Positions 16,484 through 25,167 of a stretch of DNA of 64,000 nucleotides are shown one piece after another (position 1 is the first letter of the stretch; each line of letters starts with the position of its first letter). Under the pieces are notes generated by a model that ran no database searches, had not been told where the DNA came from, and saw only the letters and a program-made list of their open reading frames with translations. Origin of the DNA: Frateuria_A sp035943815 (GTDB taxonomy: Bacteria > Pseudomonadota > Gammaproteobacteria > Xanthomonadales > Rhodanobacteraceae); contig NZ_DASZBU010000001.1 in NCBI RefSeq assembly GCF_035943815.1, positions 91,111 through 155,110 on the forward strand, written 5' to 3'. The position numbers and the translations under genes were made by a program.

Positions 16484-17487
16484 ACGACGCGGGCGCGCAG
16501 CAGATCGTGGATGTTCAGGGCGCCGACCACGCGCTGCTCCTGGTCGACCACCAGCAGCGCATGGATCTGGTGTTTTTCCATCAGCTGCGCCGCCTCGATC
16601 GCCAGCTTGTCGGAGGTGATCGTCTTGGGGCCGCGTGTCATCAGCGCCTCGACCGTGGCGCCGCGCAGGTTCACGCCCTCGTCGTCCAGCGCGCGACGCA
16701 GGTCGCCGTCGGTGAACACGCCCAGCAGGCGGCGGTCGGCGTCGACCACGGCGGTCATCCCCAGGTGCTTGCGGGTCATCTCCATCAGCGCCTCTGTCAG
16801 GCTGGCGCCTGGCGTGACCGCCGGGATGCCCTCGCCGGTGTGCATGATGTCGCTGATGTGCAGCAGCAGGCGCCGGCCCAGGCTGCCGGCCGGATGCGAA
16901 CGGGCGAAATCCTCGGCGGTGAATCCGCGGGCCTCCAGCAGCGCGATGGCCAGCGCATCGCCCATCACCAGCGCCGCGGTGGTGCTGGCGGTGGGCGCCA
17001 GGCCCAGCGGGCAGGCTTCGCTTGAGATGCTGGCGTCCAGGTGCACGTCCGCCTGATGCGCGAGCGAGGACCTGGCGTTGCCGGTGATCGCGATCAGCGG
17101 GATGCCCTGGCGCTTGATCACCGGCAGGATGAACAACAGTTCGTCGGTCTCGCCGGAATTGGACAGCGCGAGCACCACGTCGTCGGGCTGGATCATCCCC
17201 AGATCGCCATGGCTCGCCTCGCCCGGGTGCACGAAAAACGAGGGCGTACCGGTGGAAGCCAGCGTGGCGGCGATCTTGCGCCCGACGTGGCCGGACTTGC
17301 CCATGCCGGAGACCACCAGCCGCCCGCGGCAGGCCAGGATCAACCGGCAGGCCTGGACGAAGCCGCCGTCGATGCGCGGCTCCAGCGCACGGATCGCCGC
17401 CGCCTCGGTGGCGATCACCGTACGCGCGCTGCGGGCGATGGCGTCCGGGTCCAGGTTGGCGACGGGAGCGGCGATGCGAGCGTTCAT
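16480..17487 (-). CDS. kdsD: Arabinose-5-phosphate isomerase
   Basis: 335 residues. An N-terminal SIS domain (VVSGMGKSGHVGRK near residue 58; GDLGM and LALSNSGETDE further on) is followed by two CBS domains. It makes D-arabinose 5-phosphate, the first step to Kdo. The ATG at 17487 follows an agaaga ribosome-site-like stretch; the 114-codon upstream extension of the frame runs antisense to bolA and is rejected. First gene of the Kdo/LPS-transport/rpoN operon, divergent from bolA. Confidence 0.94.
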   Translation of the reverse strand: MNARIAAPVANLDPDAIARSARTVIATEAAAIRALEPRIDGGFVQACRLILACRGRLVVSGMGKSGHVGRKIAATLASTGTPSFFVHPGEASHGDLGMIQPDDVVLALSNSGETDELLFILPVIKRQGIPLIAITGNARSSLAHQADVHLDASISSEACPLGLAPTASTTAALVMGDALAIALLEARGFTAEDFARSHPAGSLGRRLLLHISDIMHTGEGIPAVTPGASLTEALMEMTRKHLGMTAVVDADRRLLGVFTDGDLRRALDDEGVNLRGATVEALMTRGPKTITSDKLAIEAAQLMEKHQIHALLVVDQEQRVVGALNIHDLLRARVV

Positions 17488-17640
17488 GCGGTCTCTTCTG
17501 GGCGACGGAAGCCGTCGGCATTTCTGCGCCAGGGGAATTCCATTACCATGGCACATTCGCATTTTAACGTCATATGGCCACGCGTTGGATTCAGTAGGCG
17601 TTTTGAATCCCGCTCCACGCGCCACCGATGGACCCTCCCG

Positions 17641-17883
17641 ATGGACCCTGCCAGCATCCAGGCATTGATCGAAAACGGCTTGCCCGGCGCACGCGCGCAG
17701 GTCAGCGGCGAAGACGGCGTGCACTTCGAGGCTACCGTCGTGGCCAGCCAGTTCGGAGGCAAGCTGCCGCTGGCGCGCCACCGCATGGTGTACGCCACGC
17801 TGGGAGAGTTGATGGGCGGGGCCATCCATGCGCTGGCGCTGAAGACGCTGACGCCCGAAGAAGCCGGGAATCGGAAATCGTGA
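17641..17883 (+). CDS. BolA/IbaG family protein
   Basis: An 80-residue BolA-fold protein: MDPASIQALIENGLPGA, then DGVHFEATVV and the helix with RHRMVYATLGELM, where the conserved His and the surrounding residues bind [2Fe-2S] with a monothiol glutaredoxin. IbaG upstream of murA is the known order in gammaproteobacteria. The last five residues (GNRKS) are encoded by one arm of a 15-bp inverted repeat, so the natural C-terminus may have been altered. Cytoplasmic; probably in iron-sulfur handling. Confidence 0.9.
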   Translation: MDPASIQALIENGLPGARAQVSGEDGVHFEATVVASQFGGKLPLARHRMVYATLGELMGGAIHALALKTLTPEEAGNRKS

Positions 17884-17949
17884 ATCGTTAGAAGCGGTTC
17901 CGTCGACGCCCGTACCTAAGGTCTTCCCATTTTCCGATTTCCGATTCCC
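17866..17949. repeat. 15-bp inverted repeat flanking the bolA-murA gap
   Basis: GGGAATCGGAAATCG at 17866-17880 is perfectly complementary to the sequence at 17935-17949, 54 bases apart. The left arm is inside the bolA coding end and the right arm ends 6 bases before murA. Sequences built from GGAATCG units occur as dispersed repeats in Xanthomonadaceae; this may be such an element. Confidence 0.75.
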
Positions 17950-17955
17950 AGATCA

Positions 17956-19215
17956 ATGGCCAAAATCCTCATCAGCGGCGGCGAGCCCCTCCACGGCGAA
18001 GTCGCCATTTCCGGCGCCAAGAACGCCGTGCTCCCGATCCTGGCCGCCTGCCTGCTGGCCGACGGCCCGGTGACCATCAGCAACGTGCCGCACCTGCACG
18101 ACGTCACCACCTTCATCGAGCTGCTCGGCCGCATGGGCGTGAACCTTGTGCTGGACGACCGCATGAAGATGCACGTCGACCCGCGCACCATCGAAAGCTA
18201 CGTGGCGCCGTACGACCTGGTGCGCACCATGCGCGCCTCGATCCTGGTGCTGGGGCCGCTGGTGGCGCGCTTCGGCGCCGCGGAGGTCTCGCTGCCCGGT
18301 GGCTGCGCGATCGGCTCGCGCCCGGTCGATCAGCACATCCGCGGCCTGCAGGCGCTGGGCGCCGAGGTGACCGTGGAGAACGGCTACATCCGCGCCAGGG
18401 CCAAGCGCCTGAAGGGCGCGCGCATCGCCATGGACATGGTCACCGTCACCGGCACCGAGAACATCCTGATGGCGGCGACGCTCGCCGAGGGCACCACGGT
18501 GATCGAGAACGCCGCGCAGGAGCCGGAAGTGGTGGACCTGGCGCACTGCCTGGTGGCCATGGGCGCGCGTATCGAGGGCATCGGCACGGCCACGTTGACG
18601 GTGCACGGCGTGGAGCGCCTGGAGGGCGCCGAGTACGAGGTACTGCCCGACCGCATCGAGACCGGCACCTTCCTGGTCGGCGCAGCGATGACCGGCGGCA
18701 AGGTGCGCGCCCGCGGTGCCCGCGCCGACACGCTTGACGCGGTGCTCGCCAAGCTGGAGGAGGCCGGCGCGCACATCGCCTGCGGACCGGACTGGATCGA
18801 GCTGGACATGGGCGGCCGCCGGCCCAGGGCGGTCAACATAATCACCGCGCCGTACCCGGCGTTCCCCACCGACATGCAGGCACAGTTCACCGCGCTCAAC
18901 TGCGTGGCCGAGGGCGTGGGCGTGATCACCGAGACGGTGTTTGAGAACCGCTTCATGCACGCGCAGGAATTGCAGCGGCTGGGCGCCGACATCCGCCTTG
19001 AAGGCAACACCGCGATCATCCAGGGCGTGGAGCGCATGAGCGGCGCGCCGATCATGGCCACCGACCTGCGCGCCTCGGCCTGCCTGGTGCTCGCCGGCTT
19101 GGTCGCCCACGGCGACACAGTGGTCGACCGCGTGTACCACATCGACCGCGGCTACGAGAACATCGAGGAGAAGCTCGGCGTGCTCGGCGCCAAGATCCGC
19201 CGCCTGCCGAGCTGA
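17956..19215 (+). CDS. murA: UDP-N-acetylglucosamine 1-carboxyvinyltransferase
   Basis: 419 residues, the first committed enzyme of peptidoglycan synthesis, adding enolpyruvate from PEP to UDP-GlcNAc. The catalytic, fosfomycin-reactive cysteine is present (Cys117 in LPGGCAIGSRP). The N-terminal GAKNAVLPILAA and the C-terminal IDRGYENIEEKL are typical. It follows bolA by 72 bp, mostly taken up by an inverted repeat. Confidence 0.97.
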   Translation: MAKILISGGEPLHGEVAISGAKNAVLPILAACLLADGPVTISNVPHLHDVTTFIELLGRMGVNLVLDDRMKMHVDPRTIESYVAPYDLVRTMRASILVLGPLVARFGAAEVSLPGGCAIGSRPVDQHIRGLQALGAEVTVENGYIRARAKRLKGARIAMDMVTVTGTENILMAATLAEGTTVIENAAQEPEVVDLAHCLVAMGARIEGIGTATLTVHGVERLEGAEYEVLPDRIETGTFLVGAAMTGGKVRARGARADTLDAVLAKLEEAGAHIACGPDWIELDMGGRRPRAVNIITAPYPAFPTDMQAQFTALNCVAEGVGVITETVFENRFMHAQELQRLGADIRLEGNTAIIQGVERMSGAPIMATDLRASACLVLAGLVAHGDTVVDRVYHIDRGYENIEEKLGVLGAKIRRLPS

Positions 19216-19226
19216 ACTCCGCCCGC

Positions 19227-19252
19227 TCCGTCCTGTGCAACTTATGGACGGA
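19227..19252. terminator. Weak hairpin between convergent murA and the DUF3108 gene
   Basis: tccgtcc (19227-19233) pairs with ggacgga (19246-19252) over a 12-base loop, in the 41-bp gap between convergent genes. There is no T run. It may act as a weak bidirectional stop. Confidence 0.3.
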
Positions 19253-19256
19253 CCGG

Positions 19257-19958
19257 CTACTGGAAGCTCACCAGCTCCATCGTCAGGTCGCCGCCGTCTT
19301 TCTGCGACAGCTTCACCGGCAGCGGATAGCGGTCCGGCACGTACCAGGCGCTGAATCCGCGGTCGGCGTCGGTGCGGTCCACCCGCACTGCGTCGTAGCT
19401 GCCGGCCGGCACCCCGACCTTTTCCGTGCCGGTCACCTCGAACTGCTGGTGCTCGATCTCCTGGCGCACCGCCACCGGCAGTTCGATCCGATGCTGGCCA
19501 TTGCGCAGCGCCAGGCCGATCGCCAGCGCCGTGGTGTTGCGCTCGACCATGCCAGGCACCGCGGCGTAGGTCTGCACGCCCTTGCCTTCGTCCACCGTCA
19601 CCTGGTGGCTGGCCCAGTCTACCGCCAGGTGGCGCTGCTTGGTCTTGATCGAGGCCTCCATGCGGTAGTCATAGCTGATCGCTTCGGGGACGTCCCCGTC
19701 CCAGCGGAAGCGCGAGGTTTCCGCGAGATTTGCGCCAAGCATGGCGGCCAGGCCCGAAGTGCCCTGCATGTGCTTGCTGTATTCCCACTGGCCATTGCCG
19801 GCCGGCTTGAGGATCACGGTCGCGCGGCCCAGCGGCGCACCGTCCTTCGACACGGCGTAGGTGGCGGTGAAGGCGTGCGGCTGGGCGGCCAGTGCGAGGT
19901 TGCTGGCTAAGGCCAGGCCGAATGCGAGGATGCCGCGCAGAGAGAGTCGATGAGCCAT
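19257..19958 (-). CDS. DUF3108 domain-containing protein, exported
   Basis: 233 residues with a signal peptide (residues 1-24, ending NLALAA) and then one DUF3108 beta-rich domain. GSYDAVRVDRTD and FSAWYVPDRYPLPVKL are the conserved stretches. Function is unknown; the family resembles periplasmic lipid-handling barrels. It sits just downstream of purN on the same strand, the order usual for Xanthomonadales. No catalytic residues can be assigned. Confidence 0.8.
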   Translation of the reverse strand: MAHRLSLRGILAFGLALASNLALAAQPHAFTATYAVSKDGAPLGRATVILKPAGNGQWEYSKHMQGTSGLAAMLGANLAETSRFRWDGDVPEAISYDYRMEASIKTKQRHLAVDWASHQVTVDEGKGVQTYAAVPGMVERNTTALAIGLALRNGQHRIELPVAVRQEIEHQQFEVTGTEKVGVPAGSYDAVRVDRTDADRGFSAWYVPDRYPLPVKLSQKDGGDLTMELVSFQ

Positions 19959-19995
19959 GCGGCCGAGTGTGCCGGCCGCTGGCTGAACTCGAGGT

Positions 19996-20661
19996 TCAGG
20001 CGGGCAGCAGCCCTTGCGGGCCCAGCCGCAACGGCGCGGTCAGCGGCTGGCCATCGAACGTGGGTGCGCCGTCGCGCCAGCCCAGCCGGCCTTGAGCGAT
20101 CAACCCGACGGTCGCCGGCAGCAACCGATGCTCCAGCGGGAGCAGGCGCTGGGCCAGGCGGTGTTCGTCCTCGCCCGGCTCGACCGGCAGCCTGGCCTGG
20201 GCCACCACCGGGCCGCCATCGAGCTCGGCAGTTACGAAGTGCACGCTGGCGCCGTGTTCCAGGTCGCCCGCTTCCAGCGCGCGGCGATGCGTGTGCAGGC
20301 CGCGGTACTTGGGCAGCAGCGAGGGGTGGATGTTGAGCATGCGTCCGGTCCAGGGCGCGATCGCCTCGCCGTCCAGGATGCGCATGAAGCCTGCCAGCAC
20401 GACCAGCTCGGCACCGCTGGCAGCCAGCTGGTCGAACAGGTCCAGGTCGAAGGCGCGGCGGTCCGGATAGGCCTTCGGGTCCAGCACCAGCGTGGGTATG
20501 CCCGCGGCCTCGGCCAGTTTCAGGGCGCCGGCCTGGGCCTTGTCACTGGCCACCAGCACGAACTCGGCCGCCAGTTCCCCGCGCGCTCGCGCGGCCAGCA
20601 GCGCGGCGAGGTTGCTGCCGCGTCCGGAGGCGAGGACGGCGATGCGGAGAGGGTGGGGCAT
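19996..20661 (-). CDS. purN: Phosphoribosylglycinamide formyltransferase
   Basis: 221 residues. It transfers a formyl group from 10-formyl-THF to GAR, step 3 of purine synthesis. The catalytic residues Asn110 and His112 (in MLNIHPSLLP) and Asp148 (ELDGGPV) are intact, and the phosphate loop SGRGSNL is at residues 12-18. The ATG at 20661 is chosen because the upstream frame crosses a REP-like repeat and lacks family sequence. It is 132 bp after purM, the gap being filled by that repeat. Confidence 0.95.
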   Translation of the reverse strand: MPHPLRIAVLASGRGSNLAALLAARARGELAAEFVLVASDKAQAGALKLAEAAGIPTLVLDPKAYPDRRAFDLDLFDQLAASGAELVVLAGFMRILDGEAIAPWTGRMLNIHPSLLPKYRGLHTHRRALEAGDLEHGASVHFVTAELDGGPVVAQARLPVEPGEDEHRLAQRLLPLEHRLLPATVGLIAQGRLGWRDGAPTFDGQPLTAPLRLGPQGLLPA

Positions 20662-20695
20662 GGCGACCGATCTTGCTGCGAAAGCTTGGGAGGGC

Positions 20696-20772
20696 GTCAT
20701 CCCGCGAAAGCGGGAATCATCGTGGCCTCTTGCGGGACGGCGGGGATGGATTCCCGCTTTCGCGGACACGAC
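20696..20772. repeat. REP-like pair (cccgc-gaaa-gcggg type)
   Basis: Two oppositely oriented copies of a short palindromic unit lie between purM and purN. Unit 1 centres on cccgcgaaagcggg at 20701-20714, unit 2 on ccgctttcgcgg at 20754-20765. They form a BIME-like composite. A related pair lies at 47763-47814, which supports a dispersed family in this genome. Confidence 0.85.
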
Positions 20773-20793
20773 GCCCGGCAAGAGAAGCTGGCG

Positions 20794-21822
20794 TCAACCG
20801 ATATGGACGCGTTCGTCGCCGTGCGCCTTCACCACCTCGCCGATCACGCGGCTGGCCAGGCCGTGCTTGGCCAACAGCGCGGCGGCGCCATCGACCGCCC
20901 CGCCCGGCAGGATCACGGTGAAGCCCACGCCGCAGTTGAAGGTGCGCCACATCTCCTCGCGCGCCACCTTGCCCTCGCGCATCAGCCAGTCGAACACCGG
21001 CGGCAGCACGATGGCGTCGGCGTCGATGGTCAGGCCCAGGCCCTCGGGCACGACGCGGATGATGTTTTCCTTCAGGCCGCCGCCGGTGATGTGCGCCATG
21101 CCGTGTACAGGCCGGCTCTCGAGCAATTCCAGCATCGGTTTGACGTAGATGGTGGTCGGCGCCATCAGCGCGTCGGCGAGCTTCACGCCGCCGAGGTCGA
21201 GGTCGAGCGGGCGGCCGGCCCGTTCGAGGATCTTGCGCACCAGCGAATAGCCGTTCGAGTGAGGACCGGACGAGGCCACGCCCAGCACCACGTCGCCGGC
21301 AACGATGGCGTCGCCCGAGAGCAGCTTCGATTTCTCCACCGCGCCGACGGTGAAGCCGGCCAGGTCGTATTCGCCCGGCGGATACATGTCGGGCATCTCG
21401 GCGGTCTCTCCGCCGATCAGCGCGCAACCGGCGAGCTCGCAGCCCTTCGCGATGCCACCCACCACGGCGACGGTGGTTTCCACATCGAGCTTGCCGGTGG
21501 CGAAGTAGTCCAGGAAGAACAAGGGCTCGGCGCCCTGCACCAGCACGTCGTTGACGCACATGCCGACCAGGTCGATGCCGATGGTGTCGTGGCGGCCCAA
21601 CTGCTGGGCGAGCTTGAGCTTGGTGCCCACGCCGTCGGTGCCGGACACCAGCACCGGTTCCTTGTAACGCCCGGCCAGGTCGAACAGGCCGCCGAAGCCG
21701 CCCAGCCCGCCCATCACCTCAGGCCGGAAGGTGCGCTTGACCAGCGGCTTGATGCGTTCGACCACGGCATTGCCCGCGTCGATGTCGACGCCGGCGGCGC
21801 GATAGGTGAGGGCGTCGGACAT
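20794..21822 (-). CDS. purM: Phosphoribosylformylglycinamidine cyclo-ligase
   Basis: 342 residues, AIR synthetase, step 5 of purine synthesis. The ATP-grasp-unrelated PurM fold shows SGTDGVGTKLKLA, GMCVNDVLVQGAEPLFFLDY and GGETAEMPDMY. The ATG at 21822 gives MSDALTYRAAGVDIDAG, the family N-terminus; a GTG three codons earlier is an alternative. Divergent from the DUF2066 gene. Confidence 0.96.
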   Translation of the reverse strand: MSDALTYRAAGVDIDAGNAVVERIKPLVKRTFRPEVMGGLGGFGGLFDLAGRYKEPVLVSGTDGVGTKLKLAQQLGRHDTIGIDLVGMCVNDVLVQGAEPLFFLDYFATGKLDVETTVAVVGGIAKGCELAGCALIGGETAEMPDMYPPGEYDLAGFTVGAVEKSKLLSGDAIVAGDVVLGVASSGPHSNGYSLVRKILERAGRPLDLDLGGVKLADALMAPTTIYVKPMLELLESRPVHGMAHITGGGLKENIIRVVPEGLGLTIDADAIVLPPVFDWLMREGKVAREEMWRTFNCGVGFTVILPGGAVDGAAALLAKHGLASRVIGEVVKAHGDERVHIG

Positions 21823-21955
21823 GGCGGCCACCGGCAGCTAAGAGAAACGCTGGATTCTAGCAGGACGGTGCCCGCGGCCGCGTGCGATGGACGCTGCCGG
21901 CCGGATTGGGCAGACTCCCCGTGATTCCCGTACATCCCAAGGATGAGGCTTTGCC

Positions 21956-22939
21956 ATGCGCCTGCCACGCCTCTTGCTCGCGATCCTGCTGCTGGGCCTC
22001 GCCGCCATCCCGTTGCACGCCCAGACGACCGCGCCGGCCTCGCCTTATGCGGTGGTGGTTCCGGTCACCGATACCAGCGAGGCCCAGCGCGACCAGGCGT
22101 TCGGCACGGCGCTGGGCCAGGTGCTCGAGCGCGTCGCCGGCGGCCAGGATCTGCGCGATAAGCCCGGCTACGATGAAGCCCTGAAGGGTGCGCCCGGGCT
22201 GGTGCAGCAGTTCCAGTACCAGCGCGCCGGCACCGGCATCGTGCTGCAGGTGAATTTCGATGCCGGCGCGGTGCGCCGGCTGGTCACCCAGCTGGGCGTG
22301 CCGGCTGCCGGCGTGAAGCCGCCGGTATTGGCCCTGGTGCGCGCCAGCGACGGCAGCCTGCTGGGCAAGGAGGCGCTCGGCGCATTGGCGCAGGCCGCCG
22401 CGGCGCACGGCTACACGCTGGCCTATCCGGACCCGGCCAGCCCGCCGGATGCCTCGGCGCTGGCCGGCGCCGATCCGGCCGCGCTGGCGCAGGTCGCCCA
22501 GCGCTACCGTACCGGCCTGATCCTGGTCGGCAAGCTCAAGGGCGGCAGCGCCAGCTGGACGCTGGTGTCCGGCGGCAAGCCGCAGCCCTGGAGCGACCAG
22601 GCGGTCAGCGAAGACGCGCTGCTCGCCGACGCCGGCAACACGCTGGCCGACCGCCTGGGCAAGCAGCTCAACGTGATCGGCGCCAGCATCAGCAACGGCA
22701 AGATCTGGGTCGGCAAGGTCGATTCGGCGCAGGCGTACGCCAGCCTGCTCGCCCTGCTGCGTGCCGACCCGACGGTGCGCGAGGTGAGCACGCTCGGCGC
22801 GGACAACGAGGGCTTCCTGTTCGCGGTCAAGTCGAGCGTGCCGACGGCCGCGCTGGCCAGCAGCCTGGCGGCCGGCGGCCGGGTACTCCAGGGTGCGCCG
22901 CATGCGGGGGCCGACGCCAGCCTGCAGTGGCTGCACTGA
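21956..22939 (+). CDS. DUF2066 domain-containing protein, exported
   Basis: 327 residues with a signal peptide (1-22, ending IPLHAQ) and a DUF2066 domain (YAVVVPVTDTSEAQRDQAF to QFQYQRAG). The function is unknown. The constant neighbourhood purM | DUF2066-perM-hda is well known for Xanthomonadales and some other gammaproteobacteria. There is a 67-bp gap to perM. Confidence 0.82.
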   Translation: MRLPRLLLAILLLGLAAIPLHAQTTAPASPYAVVVPVTDTSEAQRDQAFGTALGQVLERVAGGQDLRDKPGYDEALKGAPGLVQQFQYQRAGTGIVLQVNFDAGAVRRLVTQLGVPAAGVKPPVLALVRASDGSLLGKEALGALAQAAAAHGYTLAYPDPASPPDASALAGADPAALAQVAQRYRTGLILVGKLKGGSASWTLVSGGKPQPWSDQAVSEDALLADAGNTLADRLGKQLNVIGASISNGKIWVGKVDSAQAYASLLALLRADPTVREVSTLGADNEGFLFAVKSSVPTAALASSLAAGGRVLQGAPHAGADASLQWLH

Positions 22940-23006
22940 GCGTCTTCACGGCGGAGCGGGCCGTCCGGCCGACGATGACAGATCTCCTACTTTCCGAGGC
23001 CTGCGT

Positions 23007-24191
23007 GTGACCCACGACCTCTCCCGCCGCTGGCAACTGCTCGCGATCGTGCTGGTGATCGGCTTCCTGGTCTGGCTGCTGGCGCCGGTGCTGATGCCTT
23101 TCGCCATCGCCGGCATGCTGGCCTACCTCGGCGACCCGCTGGCCGACCGGCTGGAGCGCCGGGGCATGAACCGCACGCTGGCGGTCAGCATCGTGTTCTT
23201 CGTGCTGGTGCTGCTGCTGATCGGCGCGCTGCTGCTCCTGGTGCCGTTGATCTACCACCAGGTGGAGAACCTGATACGCAACTTGCCGCACTACGTGGAC
23301 TGGGCGCAGAACGTCGCGCTGCCCTGGCTGCAGCACAAGCTCAACCTCGATCCGGATGCCTTCGACACCGGCCGCCTGATGGCCGCGATCCGCGCGCACA
23401 TCGGCTCGATCGGCGCGGTGGCGACCTCGGTGCTGGGCACGGTCTCGCGGTCCAGCCTGGGCGCGGTGATGTGGCTGACCAACCTGGTGCTGATTCCGGT
23501 GGTGAGCTTCTACCTGCTGCGCGACTGGGATCACCTGATCGCCTACATCGACCGCGTGCTGCCACGCTCGGTGCAACCGACGGTGGTCCATCTGGCGCGC
23601 GAGTCCGACGCGGTGCTGGGCGCCTTCGTGCGCGGCCAGCTGCTGGTGATGCTGGGGCTGGGCATCTACTACGGCGGCAGCCTGACCCTGGTCGGTCTGT
23701 CGGTGGGCCCGCTGATCGGCATGGTCGCCGGACTGCTGAGCTTCGTGCCCTACCTGGGCTTCATGGTCGGTTTCGGCGCGGCGATCATCGCTGCGCTGGT
23801 GCAATACGGCGACTGGACGCATCCGCTGGTCGTGTGCGGCGTGTTCGTGGTCGGCCAACTGCTGGAGGGGTACGTGCTGGTGCCCAAGCTGGTGGGCGAC
23901 AAGATTGGCCTGCACCCGGTGGCGGTGATCTTCGCCGTGCTCGCCGGCGGCTACCTGTTCGGCTTCCTGGGCGTGCTGCTGGCGTTGCCGGCGGCCTCGG
24001 TGATCATGGTGCTGTTGCGCTACCTGCTGGAACGTTACCGGCTGAGCGACTTGTACACCGAGGCCGGGCCGGACGACCCGGTGATCGCCGAGGTCAATGT
24101 CACCCTGGACACTCCGGCCGGCGAGGGCAAGGGGCAGGCGAGCACGAGCGTCGCCGCGCCCCCCCATCCGGACGGCGGCGCGTCGCCATGA
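23007..24191 (+). CDS. AI-2E/PerM family inner-membrane transporter
   Basis: 394 residues with about eight membrane helices and the family motif PYLGFMVGFGAAIIAAL. The start is GTG at 23007 (MTHDLSRRWQLL) behind a cgagg ribosome site; the frame extends upstream into the DUF2066 gene. The last four bases overlap the hda start (ATGA). Members are reported as exporters of AI-2 or as Na+/H+ antiporters; the substrate here is unknown. Confidence 0.85.
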   Translation: MTHDLSRRWQLLAIVLVIGFLVWLLAPVLMPFAIAGMLAYLGDPLADRLERRGMNRTLAVSIVFFVLVLLLIGALLLLVPLIYHQVENLIRNLPHYVDWAQNVALPWLQHKLNLDPDAFDTGRLMAAIRAHIGSIGAVATSVLGTVSRSSLGAVMWLTNLVLIPVVSFYLLRDWDHLIAYIDRVLPRSVQPTVVHLARESDAVLGAFVRGQLLVMLGLGIYYGGSLTLVGLSVGPLIGMVAGLLSFVPYLGFMVGFGAAIIAALVQYGDWTHPLVVCGVFVVGQLLEGYVLVPKLVGDKIGLHPVAVIFAVLAGGYLFGFLGVLLALPAASVIMVLLRYLLERYRLSDLYTEAGPDDPVIAEVNVTLDTPAGEGKGQASTSVAAPPHPDGGASP

Positions 24192-24883
24192 TCCCCCAGC
24201 TGCCGCTCGCACTGCGCTGGCCGCGCAGGCAGCGCTTCGAACACTTCCACGCCGGCGCCAATGCCGCCGCGCTGGCCGCGGTGCGCATGCTGGTCGAGGC
24301 GCCGGGCGCGCCATGGGTCTATCTGCACGGCCCCTCCGGCAGCGGCCGCAGCCACCTGCTGCTGGCCGCCTGCCAGGCGGCCAGCGCGGCCGGCCGGCGC
24401 GTGCAGTACCTGCCGCTGACCGGCATGCACGAGCACATCGGCGCGCTGCGCGGCGTGGGCAGCAGCGAGTTGTTGGCGATCGACGACCTGGGCATGCTGG
24501 CCGGAGAGCGCGCCGCCGAGCACGCCTTGTTCGACCTCTACAACCAGGTGCGCGCCGAAGGCGGCGCCATGTTGTTCGCCGCCGATGCGCCCCCGGCGCA
24601 GCTGGGGATCGGCCTGCCCGACCTGCGTTCGCGCCTGGGCGCGTGCACGCAATTCGCGCTCAGGCCGTTGGACGATGCCGAGCGACGGGCGGTGCTCAGG
24701 GAACAGGCTGCCGCGCGCGGCATCGGTCTGGACGACGCCGTGCTGGACTGGCTGTTCGCCCGCTACGCACGCGACCTGGCCGCCCTGCTGAACCTGCTGG
24801 ACAAGCTGGACCAGGCCTCGCTGGCGGCCAAGCGGCGCATCACGGTGCCGTTCCTGCGCGAGTTCCTGCGCGAGATGGGTTGA
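24188..24883 (+). CDS. hda: DnaA regulatory inactivator Hda
   Basis: 231-residue AAA+ protein that, with the loaded sliding clamp, stimulates DnaA-ATP hydrolysis after initiation. The P-loop GPSGSGRS (residues 48-55) has Arg for Lys, which is normal in Hda. QLPLAL at residues 4-9 fits the clamp-binding motif. IDDLGML is Walker B. It overlaps perM by 4 bp (ATGA). Confidence 0.93.
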   Translation: MIPQLPLALRWPRRQRFEHFHAGANAAALAAVRMLVEAPGAPWVYLHGPSGSGRSHLLLAACQAASAAGRRVQYLPLTGMHEHIGALRGVGSSELLAIDDLGMLAGERAAEHALFDLYNQVRAEGGAMLFAADAPPAQLGIGLPDLRSRLGACTQFALRPLDDAERRAVLREQAAARGIGLDDAVLDWLFARYARDLAALLNLLDKLDQASLAAKRRITVPFLREFLREMG

Positions 24884-24899
24884 GGCGCCCCAGGCTCGC

Positions 24900-25143
24900 T
24901 CAAACAGCGGTCGGGGCGCCGGCCTGCCTGTTTCTCTCTCTCAACCTGCTTGCCCTCGTCGATCAGCTCGCGCACGCGCTGCCACCCTCGTGGCCGAGCT
25001 CCGATAGCCTTCCGGACCAAGCTGTTCCTTGCGGATCTCGCCGCCCTTGTGGCCGCCCTTCTGGCCCGCTTCGCGCACGGTCATGTCGCCCTTGTGCTGC
25101 TGCCGCCGGCGTGCTTGCCGGGCTGGCTTTTCTGCTGGGTCAT
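24900..25143 (-). pseudogene. Frameshifted KGG-motif (Con-10/YciG-like stress) protein gene
   Basis: Starting at ATG 25143 behind an agga ribosome site, the frame reads MTQQKSQPGKHAGGSS and then meets TGA at 25081-25083. The next frame continues as MTVREAGQKGGHKGGEIRK and on to LGPEGYR, and the third frame as RVRELIDEGKQVEREKQ. Restoring one C or G at three places (near 25095, near 25002 and near 24982) joins them into one KGG-repeat protein of about 80 residues. The 3' end is uncertain: a TGA at 24900-24902 is one possible stop. It sits 24 bp after the intact KGG gene, so the two are tandem paralogs. It may be true decay or base-calling loss in short G/C runs. Confidence 0.7.
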
Positions 25144-25167
25144 CGCGGATTCCTGTGTGCTGCGTCG

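Noticed and set aside
24943..25084. A 47-codon frame starting MTVREAGQKGG as a complete small gene.
   Set aside because: It lacks its own ribosome site and leaves out the conserved start and end found in the two other frames; a frameshifted longer gene explains all parts.
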